A stretch of DNA of 64,000 nt. It comes from Nemania diffusa (lineage: Eukaryota > Ascomycota > Sordariomycetes > Xylariales > Xylariaceae). Below the pieces are notes generated by a model. The model made no database searches. It saw nothing but the letters and a program-made list of their open reading frames with translations, and was not told the DNA's origin. The stretch covers positions 2,418,001-2,482,000 of the forward strand of contig JBBPUQ010000004.1 of the NCBI GenBank assembly GCA_038501195.1. Reading direction: 5' to 3'. The translations under genes were made by a program, and so were the position numbers. How positions within the stretch are numbered: the first letter of the stretch is position 1; each line of letters begins with the position of its first letter. This document shows, piece by piece, positions 23,897 through 35,237 of the stretch.

Positions 23897-26452
23897 ATGC
23901 TTCGACAGACTCTGGCTCGTTCGGCTTGGCGGACGGCCCGGCAGCCTGCCGCCAAATCCTCGAGGGCTTTTTCCGCCTCGCCCCGGCGCCCGGCCGAGGT
24001 CGAGCTCACAGTTGGTCAGTCACAGATCGAGATGTCCGGGCCGCCATGGCCTGGCCTTGCATGCATGCTAACGGCGTTGTAGACGGGAAGAAGGTGTCAA
24101 TTGAAGGTATGGAGGCGACCCGATTGCCATAGATGGCCAATCACTAACTGCGCAACAATAGCCGGGTCAGCATTAATTCAGGCTTGCGAGAAGGCAGGCG
24201 TCACAATTCCCAGGTCAGCAGAGAACTTTCAACATAGCCACTCGGTAACAATTGTGTAAAGACGCCGCTAACATTCTTTGTCCCCAGATATTGCTACCAT
24301 GAGTACGAACATCACCTCATCCCGCCCCTGACGGCCCCCCCTCGTCTTGCTAATAATATCGCTCAGAAAATTAATGATCGCCGGTAACTGTCGTATGTGC
24401 CTCGTCGAAGTCGAACGTGCTCCCAAACCCGTCGCCTCCTGCGCCTGGCCCGTACAGCCCGGCATGGTGGTGAAGACGAACTCGCCGCTCACACATAAGG
24501 CCCGAGAGGGAGTGATGGAATTCTTGCTGGCAAACCACCCCCTCGACTGCCCTATCTGCGACCAAGGTGGCGAGTGCGATCTCCAGGACCAGTCTCTGCG
24601 GTATGGTGGCGACAGAGGCCGATTCCACGAGATCGGCGGCAAGCGGGCCGTCGAGGACAAGAATATCGGACCTCTAATCAAGACGTCGATGAACCGATGC
24701 ATCCACTGCACAAGGTGTATTCGATTCGCAAATGACGTCGCCGGTGCTCCGGAAATGGGATCATTTGGTCGTGGCAATGATATCCAGATCGGTACCTACC
24801 TCGAGCAGAACCTCAACTCCGAAATGTCTGGTAACGTCATCGATCTCTGCCCCGTCGGCGCTCTCACGTCGAAACCGTACGCCTTCCGGGCTCGTCCTTG
24901 GGAGCTGAAGAAGACCGAGTCCGTCGATGTGCTGGACGGGCTAGGATCAGCCATTCGCGTCGACAGCCGTGGCCTCGAAGTTCTACGTATCCAGCCCCGC
25001 CTCAACGACGATGTGAACGAGGAGTGGATCAACGACAAAACCCGATTCGCCTGCGATGGCCTCAAGACCCAGCGCCTCACGATGCCTCTAGTACGGAGAG
25101 ATAACAAGTTCGAGCCTGCCCCCTGGGAACAAGTCCTGGCCGAGATTGGTACCGCTTACCAACATCTGGCACCTAAGCCAAACGAGTTCAAGGTCATTGC
25201 TGGTGAGCTAACAGATGTTGAGTCTTTGGTGGCTATGAAGGATCTCGCCAACAAGCTCGGCCACGACAATTTCGCTCTTGACATGCCCTCTGGAAGCCAA
25301 CCCATTGCCCACGGTGTCGACGTCCGTTCCAACTACCTCTTCAACTCCACCATCTGGGCTGTAGAGGATGTGGATTGCTTGCTTCTCGTTGGCACCAATA
25401 CAAGACACGAAGCTGCTGGCCTGAATGCTCGTATTCGGAAACAATGGCTGCGGTCAGACCTGGAGATCGGCGTTGTCGGTGAAACCTGGGACTCGACCTT
25501 CGAGTTTGAACACCTCGGCACCGACTTCGCCGCTCTAAAGAAAGCTCTCGCCGGACCTTTCGGAAAGAAGCTGCAAGCCGCGAAGAAGCCTATGATCATT
25601 GTGGGCTCCGGCGTCACCGATCACCCTGATGCCAAGGCCTTCTACGAACTTATCGGCGCGTTTGTCGACAAAAATGCTGCCAACTTCCTGACCGAGGAGC
25701 ATAACGGTTTCAACATCCTACAGAGAGCAGCTTCAAGAGCGGGTGCTTTCGAAGTGGGCTTCACAACACCCTCCCCAGCCGTAGCGGAGACTAAGCCTAA
25801 ATTTATCTGGCTGCTTGGTGCTGACGAGTTTGCTGATGCCGATATCCCCAAGGACGCCTTCGTGGTCTACCAGGGTCACCACGGTGATCGGGGAGCTCAG
25901 ATCGCTGACATAGTTCTGCCAGGAGCTGCTTACACGGAGAAGTCCAGTACGTATATCAACACTGAGGGACGTGTACAGATGACCCGTGCTGCTACCTCAT
26001 TGCCTGGCGCTTCTCGCACAGACTGGAAGATCATCCGTGCCGTCAGCGAGTTCCTCGGCGCCCCTCTCCCCTATGATGACGTTGCCATGCTGCGGGACAG
26101 AATGGTTGAAATCAGCCCCGCGCTCGCCGCCTACGATGTTGTTGAGCCCACGTCAATTCAGCAACTCAGCAAGGTGCAGCTGGTAGATCAGAACAAGGGC
26201 GCAAAGCCTACCGGTGAACCTCTTAAGAAAGTCATTGACAACTTCTACTTCACAGATGTCATTTCTAGGAGGCAAGTTGAAATCTAATGCGCAAGCGAAG
26301 TCCATGGAGAATATTTGCTAACTTGGTTACCTAGTTCGCCAACAATGGCCCGGTGCTCAGCGGCTCAGGCAACCGGAAATCCCGACACAAACCTTATGGC
26401 ACCTGGCATGAGTGAGGACAAGCCAATGGGACAAGTTGCTTACGGCGCATGA
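23897..26452 (+). CDS. nuo78: NADH:ubiquinone oxidoreductase 78-kDa (75-kDa/NDUFS1) subunit, mitochondrial precursor
   Basis: Largest Fe-S subunit of respiratory complex I, in the matrix arm; it carries electrons from the FMN end towards ubiquinone. Exons: 23897-24014, 24083-24106, 24162-24213, 24288-24302, 24367-26271, 26335-26452, giving 743 residues. Residues 1-35 form an Arg/Ala/Ser-rich presequence (MLRQTLARSAWR). Cluster ligands are complete: [2Fe-2S] C67, C78, C81, C95; His-ligated [4Fe-4S] H127, C131, C134, C140; second [4Fe-4S] C181, C184, C187, C231. A molybdopterin-oxidoreductase-like C-terminal region follows. Exon 4 is only 15 nt and encodes Cys67. The last intron (26272-26334) has a GC donor (AG|GCAAGT). 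Splicing it is required for the conserved SRSSPTMARC tail; unspliced, the frame ends at RRQVEI (26287). The length is that usual for fungal NUO78. Confidence 0.97.
26272..26334 (+). other. GC-AG intron of nuo78
   Basis: This 63-nt intron has the donor AG|GCAAGT, the branch sequence TTGCTAAC and the acceptor CTAG. It joins codon AG|T in phase 2 to give I-S-R-S-S-P-T-M-A-R-C. No GT donor nearby gives this conserved tail, which strongly supports the non-canonical donor. Confidence 0.88.
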
Positions 26453-27947
26453 GATGCGACAGCAGGGGCCTAGGATCGACCAGCTTGGAACTGGAGAAGA
26501 CAAAACTATAGAAAACTATAGACATGGGGGTGTTTGCCACAGAAGCTCGTCTATGGAGGAAGCACATCATCCCAGCGAAGCACGGGAAAGAAGCTTAAAG
26601 CTTGTTTCTCTTCGTCGCCGCTGAATTAAGTCGTGGGAGGCTGCGCACTACGCCATTTGTAGTAAATGTACATATATCGCATAGCTATTTCTGTCGAGGA
26701 GTTAAAGGTGAAGGAAAGAGACAAGTATAGCCAGTGCTGAGGGGAAGACAAGTAGAGGGAGAATCGTACATAAAAAATTATGTTCCTTCCGCTTCTAAGG
26801 CCTCATAATATATAAACGAATCTATAGTCCACGAATCAACTCCTAGGCTAGCCTATGGGTATTGGGTAGGTCACAGGAGCCCCAGCAAGTTAAAAAGAGA
26901 GGGGCATGAAGTTAGCGTTTTCAGTCCGCCGCACGATCATCAGCACAGTCTCATTCATCAAAGCACCAAAAGGTTCTTTAGGCCATGACGTCTATTGCAG
27001 CGCGAGGTGCGACAAAAGAAACTCGCTAGGTTTACTTATATAATCAAACCCCAAAGAAGAGAATTATGTACCACGGAGCTGATATTCAATAGTTTCCATA
27101 CAGCGATTACCAAACGATATACTGCCAATTAGGAAATACGGTCGTGAGCACTTGAAGAAATAGCCGTGATTAATATCCCGTGCAAGAAGAATGGGGAGAA
27201 GAGAAAGGGAGGCATATAAGGAAACTTCTGGTTAGTACAAACTAAAGCCTATGTAACACTGCCTTTTCATAGCACAAAATACAAGAGCACGGGATCTTTT
27301 CCTTCATTATGTTTTCAAGGCCTGCCGACCCTTCCCCAGCTCACCGAATTTTCTTTTTATAATACCATTCGAAAAACTGCAACCTGAATTCTCCAATGAC
27401 CAACACAGAGTATCTTATTCTTTGCAGAATGTCCACGCGGTTGAGATCGAGAAAACCATCCACGCAACTATATGAGACAATACGACATGACTATGCTTTG
27501 AGTGAACGGAAGATTGAGCCCTACCCAGATCAGCTAGCCGTAGAAGCTAGGCTCGATGCTAGGTAAGACGGTGATGGTTCCGAACATTCTACGCCATATC
27601 GCAAAATCCATAACCATGATGTGTCCAAAGCACCCATGCAGGGCGATAACCTGCTGGGCGTAGGATGTCGTAGACGTATGATTTGTAAATTGTCTGCTCC
27701 AGATGATGCTTCTGTGCGACTCGTCATATGTTGATCGCTCCGAACAACAATCGAGCTGAAATTTGTCGAGGTACTAGTAGTTGGGAAGTTGATTATTAGA
27801 AACAAGAAATTTTTACTACAACGGACAAGCGAAACAACAAACTCCAGCATACTGCGAAGTTACGGCTAAGGTAGAGCAGCAGTTTCCCACTATCGCCCCA
27901 TCACTTCCTCGCTCGAATGAAGATAAATTTCAAAATGGCGAGCACCA
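26453..27947. other. Convergent 3' regions of nuo78 and the PUF gene
   Basis: No gene is supported in this 1.5-kb spacer between convergent genes. Several small ORFs near 27.5-27.9 kb (minus strand) lack recognisable features and probably lie in the PUF 3' untranslated region. Confidence 0.5.
26667..26674 (+). promoter_or_regulatory. PUF-type element downstream of the nuo78 stop
   Basis: TGTACATA lies 215 bases after the nuo78 stop, so it is probably in the 3' UTR. It matches UGUANAUA, the consensus for Pumilio/Puf3-type proteins, which are known to bind many nuclear-encoded mitochondrial mRNAs in fungi. An 8-mer of low GC can occur by chance. Confidence 0.35.
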
Positions 27948-30758
27948 TCATTGGTATCCACGGCCGCCATAGCGAGGCCCAGCGGGCATACGGCTAACAG
28001 CAGGCCCAGATCCAGGCCCCGGTCTAGTGGCGATGGCAGGGTTTGTGCATAGCATACCGACTCGACTACCAAACTTGGAACCACGAAGAGAGACCATGTG
28101 CTTTCGGATATGGGCGGCCACAATCTCCTTATGCTGTGGGTTGGCATGTTGCAAGATCCATTGGATTAGATAGTTGCCGTATTGGTCGCTTGCGATATCG
28201 ATCAAGGGGATGCGCGGCCGGTCTATACGACCTTCGCAGACTCTGTCGAGGTAGCGCGCTAGGAATTCCGGTCCTCCAATCTTGAGACATTTCTCAACTA
28301 CCTTAGAAGCGTACTGATCCATGCTATACTCAGCGGCATAGCGAATCACATGGTCAATGGCTCTGCTACGGTCAGCCGGCGCACCATGTTCACAGATGTG
28401 CTGGATGCACCAATTGCCGAACTGCCCATGTGCAACGATGTCGATATTGTTTAGCACTTCCTCGATGCAGGGTCTCTGGGTGGTTATTAGTACGGCTTTA
28501 AACACATGAACTATAGAGTAGGGGTTACCGACCTTGTCTTCCTCAAGACAATTCTCGAATATATTTTGGACGACAAGGCTTCCAGTCTCGCCGAGAGCAA
28601 CTTCGTGCCACATACCGCGAAGAGCGTCATTCACATATTTCATGATCTGAGGTGGAGATTCGGTCCATCTGAGTTCAAAGAGCTTCTGCCAGACATGGCA
28701 GGCATAGCGATGAATGACTGTCTCAGGGATGCGGCGTAGCAGCTCATGAACCATAATTGCTTTGTAGTCCTCTGGGACAGAATCAAATGCCTTCTGAACC
28801 ACATGACAACCAAATGGGTCCATAGATAAGGTGAGGGTACAGCCTCTGATAGCTTCCGCAATCTTTATCACTTGCTCAGGGGTGCCATGCTCAAAACATC
28901 TCTGCACTAGAAAGTTGCCGAACCGGTTAACCATGAGAGGGTAAGCTTGGGCGACAATCGCCTCGACAATTTCGTACTTCTGATCTGGAGTCCCAACTTT
29001 GAGCTTCTGTTGGAGGAAGATAGAAGCTTGCTGATCATTACTGCAAACAATCTTGTCGACGATATACTTCCAGTTGCAATTGACATTGCGGTCTAGAAGT
29101 CGGCGGTAGTTCAGTGGCTCTGTGGTGGGCAGATATGTCTGGCCCTCAGTTGTAGAAGGCTGCTATAGGCACATTATTAGGAAACGCATAGAGGCAGGAT
29201 ATTAGGGTTGCCAACTTACATCGGACTTCCACGGTCCAGCACTACCCGACATGGAAGTGAATTCGCTAGCTAAAGGGGACAGGGAGGTACCAACGGGTGT
29301 TGGTTGATAGTTAGAATATACACCGGCCCCCACGTTGTTTTGCGAACCGCCGGATGTAATGGCAACAGGGTCGTACTGACCTTGAGGATATGCGTATCCG
29401 CCATAATTAGGCTGGCTACCATAGCCTTGCCCAGCACCGCCAAATCCTTGACCGCTAAACCGAGTGTCATAACGATTGACCCGTCTATTGCCTACAGGCT
29501 TTGTAGTCAAATCGAAATCTGGGGTAAGTCGCTCAGGACGAAAGTTGCCGGTGGTAGCGGAAGAGTCGTAAGGCATACCGGACTCAACATAGCTGTGACT
29601 TGCGGCTCGCCCAATCCATGGCCCATTCTGCGGCACCTCTAGGGGAGGAGGGCCACTCGGAACCAAGACATTTGGGGTTTGTTTCATACCTCCCCAAATA
29701 TTGCGGGAACGATTAAACCCCGTCGCTGACAGAGCATCGCTTGTATCAGATCGGTTGTCATCATAACCAGACCAGGGGTGTCCCGCTTCCCTGCCAATAT
29801 ACTGTACATTAGTGTTGATAGGATGGAGGCCTGTGATACGCGACATGGTGGGTGCCGGTTGATTCCCACCAGGGAATTCGGTATTCACTGGGGAGATATT
29901 GGTTGACTGGTCGGGGCCCGAGGGCCCTTGGCGAGTGGAGGCAAGTTCCTGATCGAGGCGAGTTATTTTGTTCTGTGCCTGAGCAAGCTCGAATTTGAGG
30001 CGTATCAACTCTTCGTCACCAATAGTGGAATCATTCACTGTAGCACTTGCAGGTCGGGTAGCGGGGGCTGTGTTTCCGAAAACCTCGGTGGCAGGGGTGA
30101 TTGGTACCGAGCTGCTAATCGTAGTGTGCTCCAGTCTTGGACTCTCGGTAGCTTCTGCTAAATGATTATGAACATTCCCAATAGCAGGACGACCAGAGGG
30201 TTGTTGAACCAGTCTGGATGGAGCGGTGTCAGCCGGAGCTGATTCTAGGATCTCGGAGGGACTGAGCGTCTCGTAATTGAGCTTGGTCCTCTACCCCAGA
30301 AACGTTAGCTTAGAAACATTGTTTAGCTGGATAGATTCGCTGCCACTGACCTTAGGACAGCTTTGATTGACTAGTGACGAGGTAGAGAGCGCCCCGGTGG
30401 ATCTCTTCTGCGAGGGTGGGCCGTCCGGCTCCTGTCAAGAATGATAATTAGTTTCTATGGAAAGTCGGGAGAAATATAAGCATAAATAGAAGGTGTTATT
30501 CAATTACATGAGGCGCGTGGCACTACAGTGTTACGAGTTGGCGAATCTTGCAAAGAATTCCTGGCATGGGCAAAGCCGATAGCAAAGCAGGGCCAGGGTG
30601 ACTGTACTTACAAAAATGAGGAGAGACTTGAGCTGATCACCTACGGCGGCAATAGAGAAATCCTCCTTGCCGACCTTAGTATTTTCATCCATATGGACGT
30701 TCTTGGATGCCGGTGTACAGCGTAGAGTGGGCGATCCCGTTGAATGAGCCAAAGACAT
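27948..30758 (-). CDS. Pumilio/PUF-family RNA-binding protein
   Basis: About 818-residue sequence-specific RNA-binding protein that should act on mRNA stability or translation in the cytoplasm. Exons in transcription order: 30758-30612, 30431-30351, 30290-29220, 29162-28533, 28475-27948. All junctions are phase 0. The N-terminal half is Ser/Pro/Gly-rich with a short coiled coil (LKFELAQAQNKITRLDQEL) and a Gly/Gln/Tyr-rich stretch. Eight PUF repeats occupy roughly residues 460-800. Recognition positions read R1 S-I..Q, R2 N-F..Q, R3 C-H..Q, R4 C-H..Q, R5 S-L..Q, R6 N-W..Q, R7 S-K..E, R8 N-Y..Q. By the known PUF code this predicts 5'-UGUAAAUA-3'. The 57-nt intron 28476-28532 is a multiple of three without a stop. 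The first intron (180 nt) is the least certain part; a small extra exon inside it is possible. Confidence 0.92.
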
Positions 30759-33040
30759 GCCGTTCTAGCTGGAGTTAGGGGATCCTTTACCTTGAACGGA
30801 GAAGGTGATGCAGAGGCTGTGGTTGATAGACGACGGTATGATTTAGTTGCGCCTTGAGTTCACTACACAACAATGTCGGATGGGAAGAGATGCCAGGATA
30901 GCAAAGATTAGAACTTGTGGCGAGTGAAAGACACGAGATGGCGGAGGCAAGCGGTGGCCAAATGATGGAGATACGAGACAGAAGGGGAATGAGGGGACGG
31001 CGGATGATATCCTACCACAGATGAAGATCAGAACAATTAGTTGATGCAGTCCAGTCCCACAGATTAGAGCTCAAAATATCACAGATGCAAGGAAGCTAGC
31101 CCCGGGTCGATGTGGGATGGGATGAAGGGAGAGAAGGTGTCGGGAGAAACAGCATAGGTTTGGGTAAGGTGTGCATGCCTAGCTGCACTGGCTGATCTCA
31201 GGTCGGGACCGACCTAGTTCATATGTCGATGGGCGGCGGGTGCCCGAGGTAGGTAGGTAGGTACCTAAGGTTGGTAGGAGGTAGGTTGGTAGGTAGGCAC
31301 CGTATCTAGTTGTTGATATGGAGAGAAGTGTGGTGTATATGGGGGAAATGGCAGGGGCTGCTATGCCCAAGAACTGCCAAGATTGCAGGTAAATGGTAGA
31401 TGTGTTAGACGTGATAGGTGCTCTGGAGTATACCCAGACACCTGCTAGATCCCGTAGCTGGAAATGACGTGGAGATGGAAAGTATTAGACAGCCGCAGGA
31501 GAATCAAGCCACCAGACAAGTGGGCAGGTCAGTCCATGGGCAGTAGGCATCTACCTCGGTAATTAGAATGGGAGGAGTGTGTTGGCCGATGTACCTAGTA
31601 GGCAGGTATTCACAGTTAGAAGTCAGGAGACGGTATGTGTATGTCGTGGTGGAAGGGGAAAAAGAAGAAGTGGGAGGGGGAGAGGAAGAGGACGTGATGA
31701 ATTTGATGACGGAGGAGATAGAAGTAAATAAAACGGACAACAGGTGCAGAAGCGAAAAGCCGGTAGATAGGTTGTGAGGAAGAAAGGCCCAGGCCAGTCT
31801 AATTGATACAGGTAGTTACCTAAATACAACCTACTTCAGAGGAAGTTTGTACTTGTAGGTAATGTGAGCATATGGGCATATAGCTATACCTACTTGTGGG
31901 TACGCACCCTCTAAGTAGGCTACTAGGTAGGCAGACATCGGAGCAGGAGCTAGAGTTAGGAAAGCACGATAGTAAGGAGGGTTGCTATCTAGGTATAATG
32001 CTGCCTCTACCTCTCTGGGTACCTCTACCTACCTCTTATACCTATCTACCTTATATATATGTGCACATACCCATTTGGTTTAACGTCTGGCCACAGTGTA
32101 TTAGTCTTCTAGTTCTAGTTGCTTGTTGAACCAGAATAGGCTTTGTACTTACAATTGTACTTTAATTGAACTCGGATAATTTGAGACACAACTTAGATTC
32201 TAATGCCTAATTACGTGCAGCAGTGCTAGGATGTTGTCGAGTGCAAGAAGAGTCTAGTTTGAAAAGGCTCGGGGATTCATTCCTGGCGTTGTCGTAAGCC
32301 ACCAAGGTTATACCTCAGCAATCAATAGTCTCAATGTCCCCTACACGAAGCAGTGTAGATTAGGTGCTGGTCGTCATGTGATTCAGTTGTGGTCGCCCAA
32401 CACTATATTATGATGTTAGAAAATGCTCGACTTGAGTCCTAGTAGCACCTATTACAAGTGTGTGTTCTTAATTACTCACACGTATTAGAATATGGTACAT
32501 GGAAGGCGTTCTTCAACAAAGCAAAAGTGAGTGTGGGAGAGGGACCGAAATATCCATAGATGCAAATTGCTCACTGGGTCGTTTTACTAACTTGTGGACG
32601 GCTATCCCCTACTATTAAAATACAAGATTTAACGTTGGTATATTTGGGAAATATATAGGCCGAAAAGTACGTCCTATTAATTTCATATGAACACGTCTTC
32701 GCATATTGGTTACCTATATCGTGTCTTTCGATCAGCAACTGCCACACCTGGTTTCGCTATCACCTAGGCATAGGCCTCAGAGTCATATCCATCACCAACA
32801 TTCTAGACACATCGCCCATGGTCGTCCATTTTGATCAAGTATGCCTATACACCATTTTGGCCTCCGAACCGCTGTGGATTGAAAGACCATGTCGCTGTTG
32901 GGATATACGGTCGAGGGAATAGATCCCGAGATCCGGGATAAATCATTAATGCTCTTATTCTCGTATTCTCATGTTGATTCCCTGGCTGTCTATTTGTTTT
33001 TGGGATATCGTAATTTTGGTACATGGCGATGGTACAAGTG
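30759..33040. other. PUF leader and intergenic DNA with TAGGTA repeats
   Basis: No supported gene. A long purine-rich stretch upstream of the PUF start (to about 31,050) may be its 5' leader. At 31,235-31,300 there is an imperfect (TAGG/GGTA)n simple repeat, and similar words recur to about 32,050. ORFs here follow the simple repeats and are not credible. Confidence 0.5.
31235..31300. repeat. Imperfect TAGG simple repeat
   Basis: Tandem GGTAGGTAGGTAGGTACC and GGTAGGAGGTAGG words are arranged partly as inverted copies around GGTACCTA. Similar TACCTA/TAGGTA words recur at about 33,735-33,795 and 38,812-38,828. Confidence 0.7.
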
Positions 33041-33551
33041 TCATAAGGTTGCGGTTATCTCATCTGCCCTTCTTCGCCTCTTCACGAAACTGTTAGTATC
33101 TAACGTCTGCGGGGTTTGAAAAGGGGTCGTACCTGGCGCAGTACGCTTCTTCTTCGGCGCGCCCTTTCCACGTTGTCTCCGGCTGTAGAATTATTAGTGT
33201 CCGGCATGTGGCGCGTAAAAGAGGCCGCAAATGACTGACCCTGCTAAGTGTTCCTGTCGATCTTCCTCCTCATCATTCTCCGTCTCCAGTCCCATTTTTG
33301 CAAATTCTTTTTCTAATGTAAGGATGGTGGGCCCTCTTGGAGGATAGTATTTTACTAGGGAAGGTCCTCGGAGTCTCTGTCGAAGGATCTTATTTCCCAT
33401 TCGTCTTCTTTCGGGGTTAAATGCGGTCGCGAAGATCTGGCATTGGACCTAGATGGGGCGTCAGTTGTCTAGGTATGTGCCACGTTCGGAGATCGATTAG
33501 ATTTGGTACCTTCATAAGGTCTAGAAGGCGTGTGCGGGGAACTGCTGCCAT
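33041..33551 (-). CDS. rsm27: Mitochondrial small-subunit ribosomal protein mS33 (Rsm27/MRPS33 family)
   Basis: Small basic protein of the mitochondrial ribosome's small subunit. Exons in transcription order: 33551-33510, 33448-33240, 33182-33041, giving about 130 residues. The sequence starts MAAVPRTRLLDLMK. It then has the family core: VQCQIFATAFNPE, the GNKILRQRLRGPSLVKYYPP block, and a basic RRQRGKGAPKKKR tail that resembles yeast Rsm27 (RRGKGAPKK). Introns are 61 and 57 nt, phases 0 and 2, with an ACTAATAA branch in the second. The last 25 or so codons after KKKRTAPG are uncertain: a GTACGA donor lies there and another terminal exon could be used. It is divergent from the RNase III gene, 319 bp away, so they may share a promoter. 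Confidence 0.86.
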
Positions 33552-33870
33552 CTTAGCTAGAGTTGTAGCTCGACAATTGCGTCTTTGATATCTTGGACGA
33601 TTTGTCGCAAATGCTAGAGCTATTTTGTAGCTAAATGGAAACTTTGAAGTCGAGTGCTAGACCCCTGACATGGCCCGTGCATAAAATAACATGCCTACCT
33701 TACCTAATATAGATTAGCGCGAGAGTCTTACCTTAGGTAGGTACCTGGCCCTTGCACGCTACCTACGACTGGGGTTAGGTACCTACCCAGCTACCTGGCA
33801 ATTAATTATCTTCACGCGACGGCTGTCAATTGTCTGAGTTTACAACCATTCCGAAAGAAGTGAAAACCAA
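33552..33870. promoter_or_regulatory. Divergent promoter of mS33 and RNase III
   Basis: This 319-bp spacer between opposite start codons must hold the upstream control regions of both genes. It contains several TACCTA/TAGGTA palindromic words (33,735-33,795) and no clear TATA box. Confidence 0.6.
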
Positions 33871-35177
33871 ATGTCTAAGCGCTCTTTTGACGAGATTTCG
33901 ACGATACCGTCAAATTCTCGCTACAGTTCAGTATTAGACCATGCAGACAGGTTACTGAAAGCTGCACAGTCTCTAAAGGAGGACCTCGAGCGACTGGGAA
34001 AATATGGTGATTCCCTGTCACATGAGAAGATTCTCTTAGCTCTAAAACAACATAATGCCCAGATTCTTCCCGCAGCGCAGACATTGTGCCAGGACGAGGT
34101 ATGAGAAAACAATGGATGTCTTGGAACTTATATTATATCTCTAACATCTATCCGTAGACCGCCAACTTGATCGAAGCACCCAGCAGCCCGCTCAAGATCC
34201 AGAAGGTGGACCATCACCAAAAAACTTCAAACAGTAGCTCGCAGTCGGGGTTGCCCATCCCTCATCCAGCACTGCTCACGAAATGGTCCCCTCAAGATGT
34301 TCCCACCGCGGATGTACTACCACCTCTGCCTCCTGTGCTGGATCCAATCCTTGAAAAAGCAGCCCGTACGCACTCAGGTGTTGCAAGCGGGCTTGGGGAG
34401 ATGAGCTATGAACGGCTTGAGTGGATCGGCGATGCCTATCTATATGTCGTCTCCTCCGCCTTCATCTATCAGACCTTTCCTAACCTACCCGCGGGGCGGT
34501 GTTCGCAACTTCGTGAACGACTCGTAAAGAACGACACGTTATCTGATTTCACCCTCCGGTACAACCTTGACAAGCGGGCTAGATTACCTCCTGAATTTCA
34601 GCCCGGAGGCAGACCTTCACCAACTGGGGCTAGGACCTCAGCGTCAAAGAAGGAGAGCAAGAAAATCCTCGGCGACCTCCTAGAGGCTTATTCCGCCGCG
34701 GCAATTCTAGGTGATACCGATGGCCTGTCGCGCGTTGTCGCATGGCTCAAGTCAATCTGGGCCACTATCCTCGCCCATGAGATTCGTAATGAATCTAAGA
34801 AACCCATTATCCAGGCATATTGCAGTCCCGCCAACGGTATGAAACGCATTGATGATCATAGCACGGCGCAACCTGCTCTAAACAATCCACCTCCGAAAAC
34901 ACTTTTAGCGCAAATGATTGGGGCAAAAGGGGCCACCATTTCCTATCGAGATGAGGGCAAGCAGAAGGTTGATAAGAACACCGGTCTGCCATGGTTCACC
35001 GTGGGGGTGTACTACGACGGCCTAGGTGAGACTAATCTCAGTCTTGGATATGGAAGCGGCCTATCAAAGAAGGACGCGGGTAGCAACGCAGCAACCAAAG
35101 CTCTAGAGAACAAAAAGTTGATCAAGCGGCTACAAAAGCTGAAGCAGGATGTAAATTCTATGCTAAATAGGCCCTAG
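33871..35177 (+). CDS. Ribonuclease III (Rnt1/Pac1 type): RNase III domain plus dsRBD
   Basis: Double-strand-specific endoribonuclease of about 415 residues. Relatives in yeasts process pre-rRNA and snRNA/snoRNA precursors in the nucleus. Exons 33871-34098 and 34158-35177 are joined in phase 0 across a 59-nt intron with a CTAAC branch. The signature YERLEWIGDAYLY gives Glu164 and Asp168; ILGDLLEAY gives Asp249 and Glu252. All four metal-binding catalytic positions are thus present, which argues against a catalytically dead mitochondrial ribosomal mL44/mL57-type relative. The double-stranded RNA-binding domain lies at about 320-405 (TLLAQM...GLPWFTVGVYYDG..LGYGSGLSKKDAGSNAA). Residues 1-80 are helical and of unknown role. 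There is no helicase or PAZ domain, so it is not Dicer. Confidence 0.84.
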
Positions 35178-35237
35178 GGTTCCGCGATTTGAACAAAACA
35201 CCACGGCATATTCTAGGCTATGGAAAGCTTTATAAAC

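Noticed and set aside
33871..35177. Mitochondrial ribosomal protein mL44/mL57 (RNase III fold)
   Set aside because: All four catalytic acidic residues are present and there is no mitochondrial presequence, so an active Rnt1/Pac1-type RNase III fits better.
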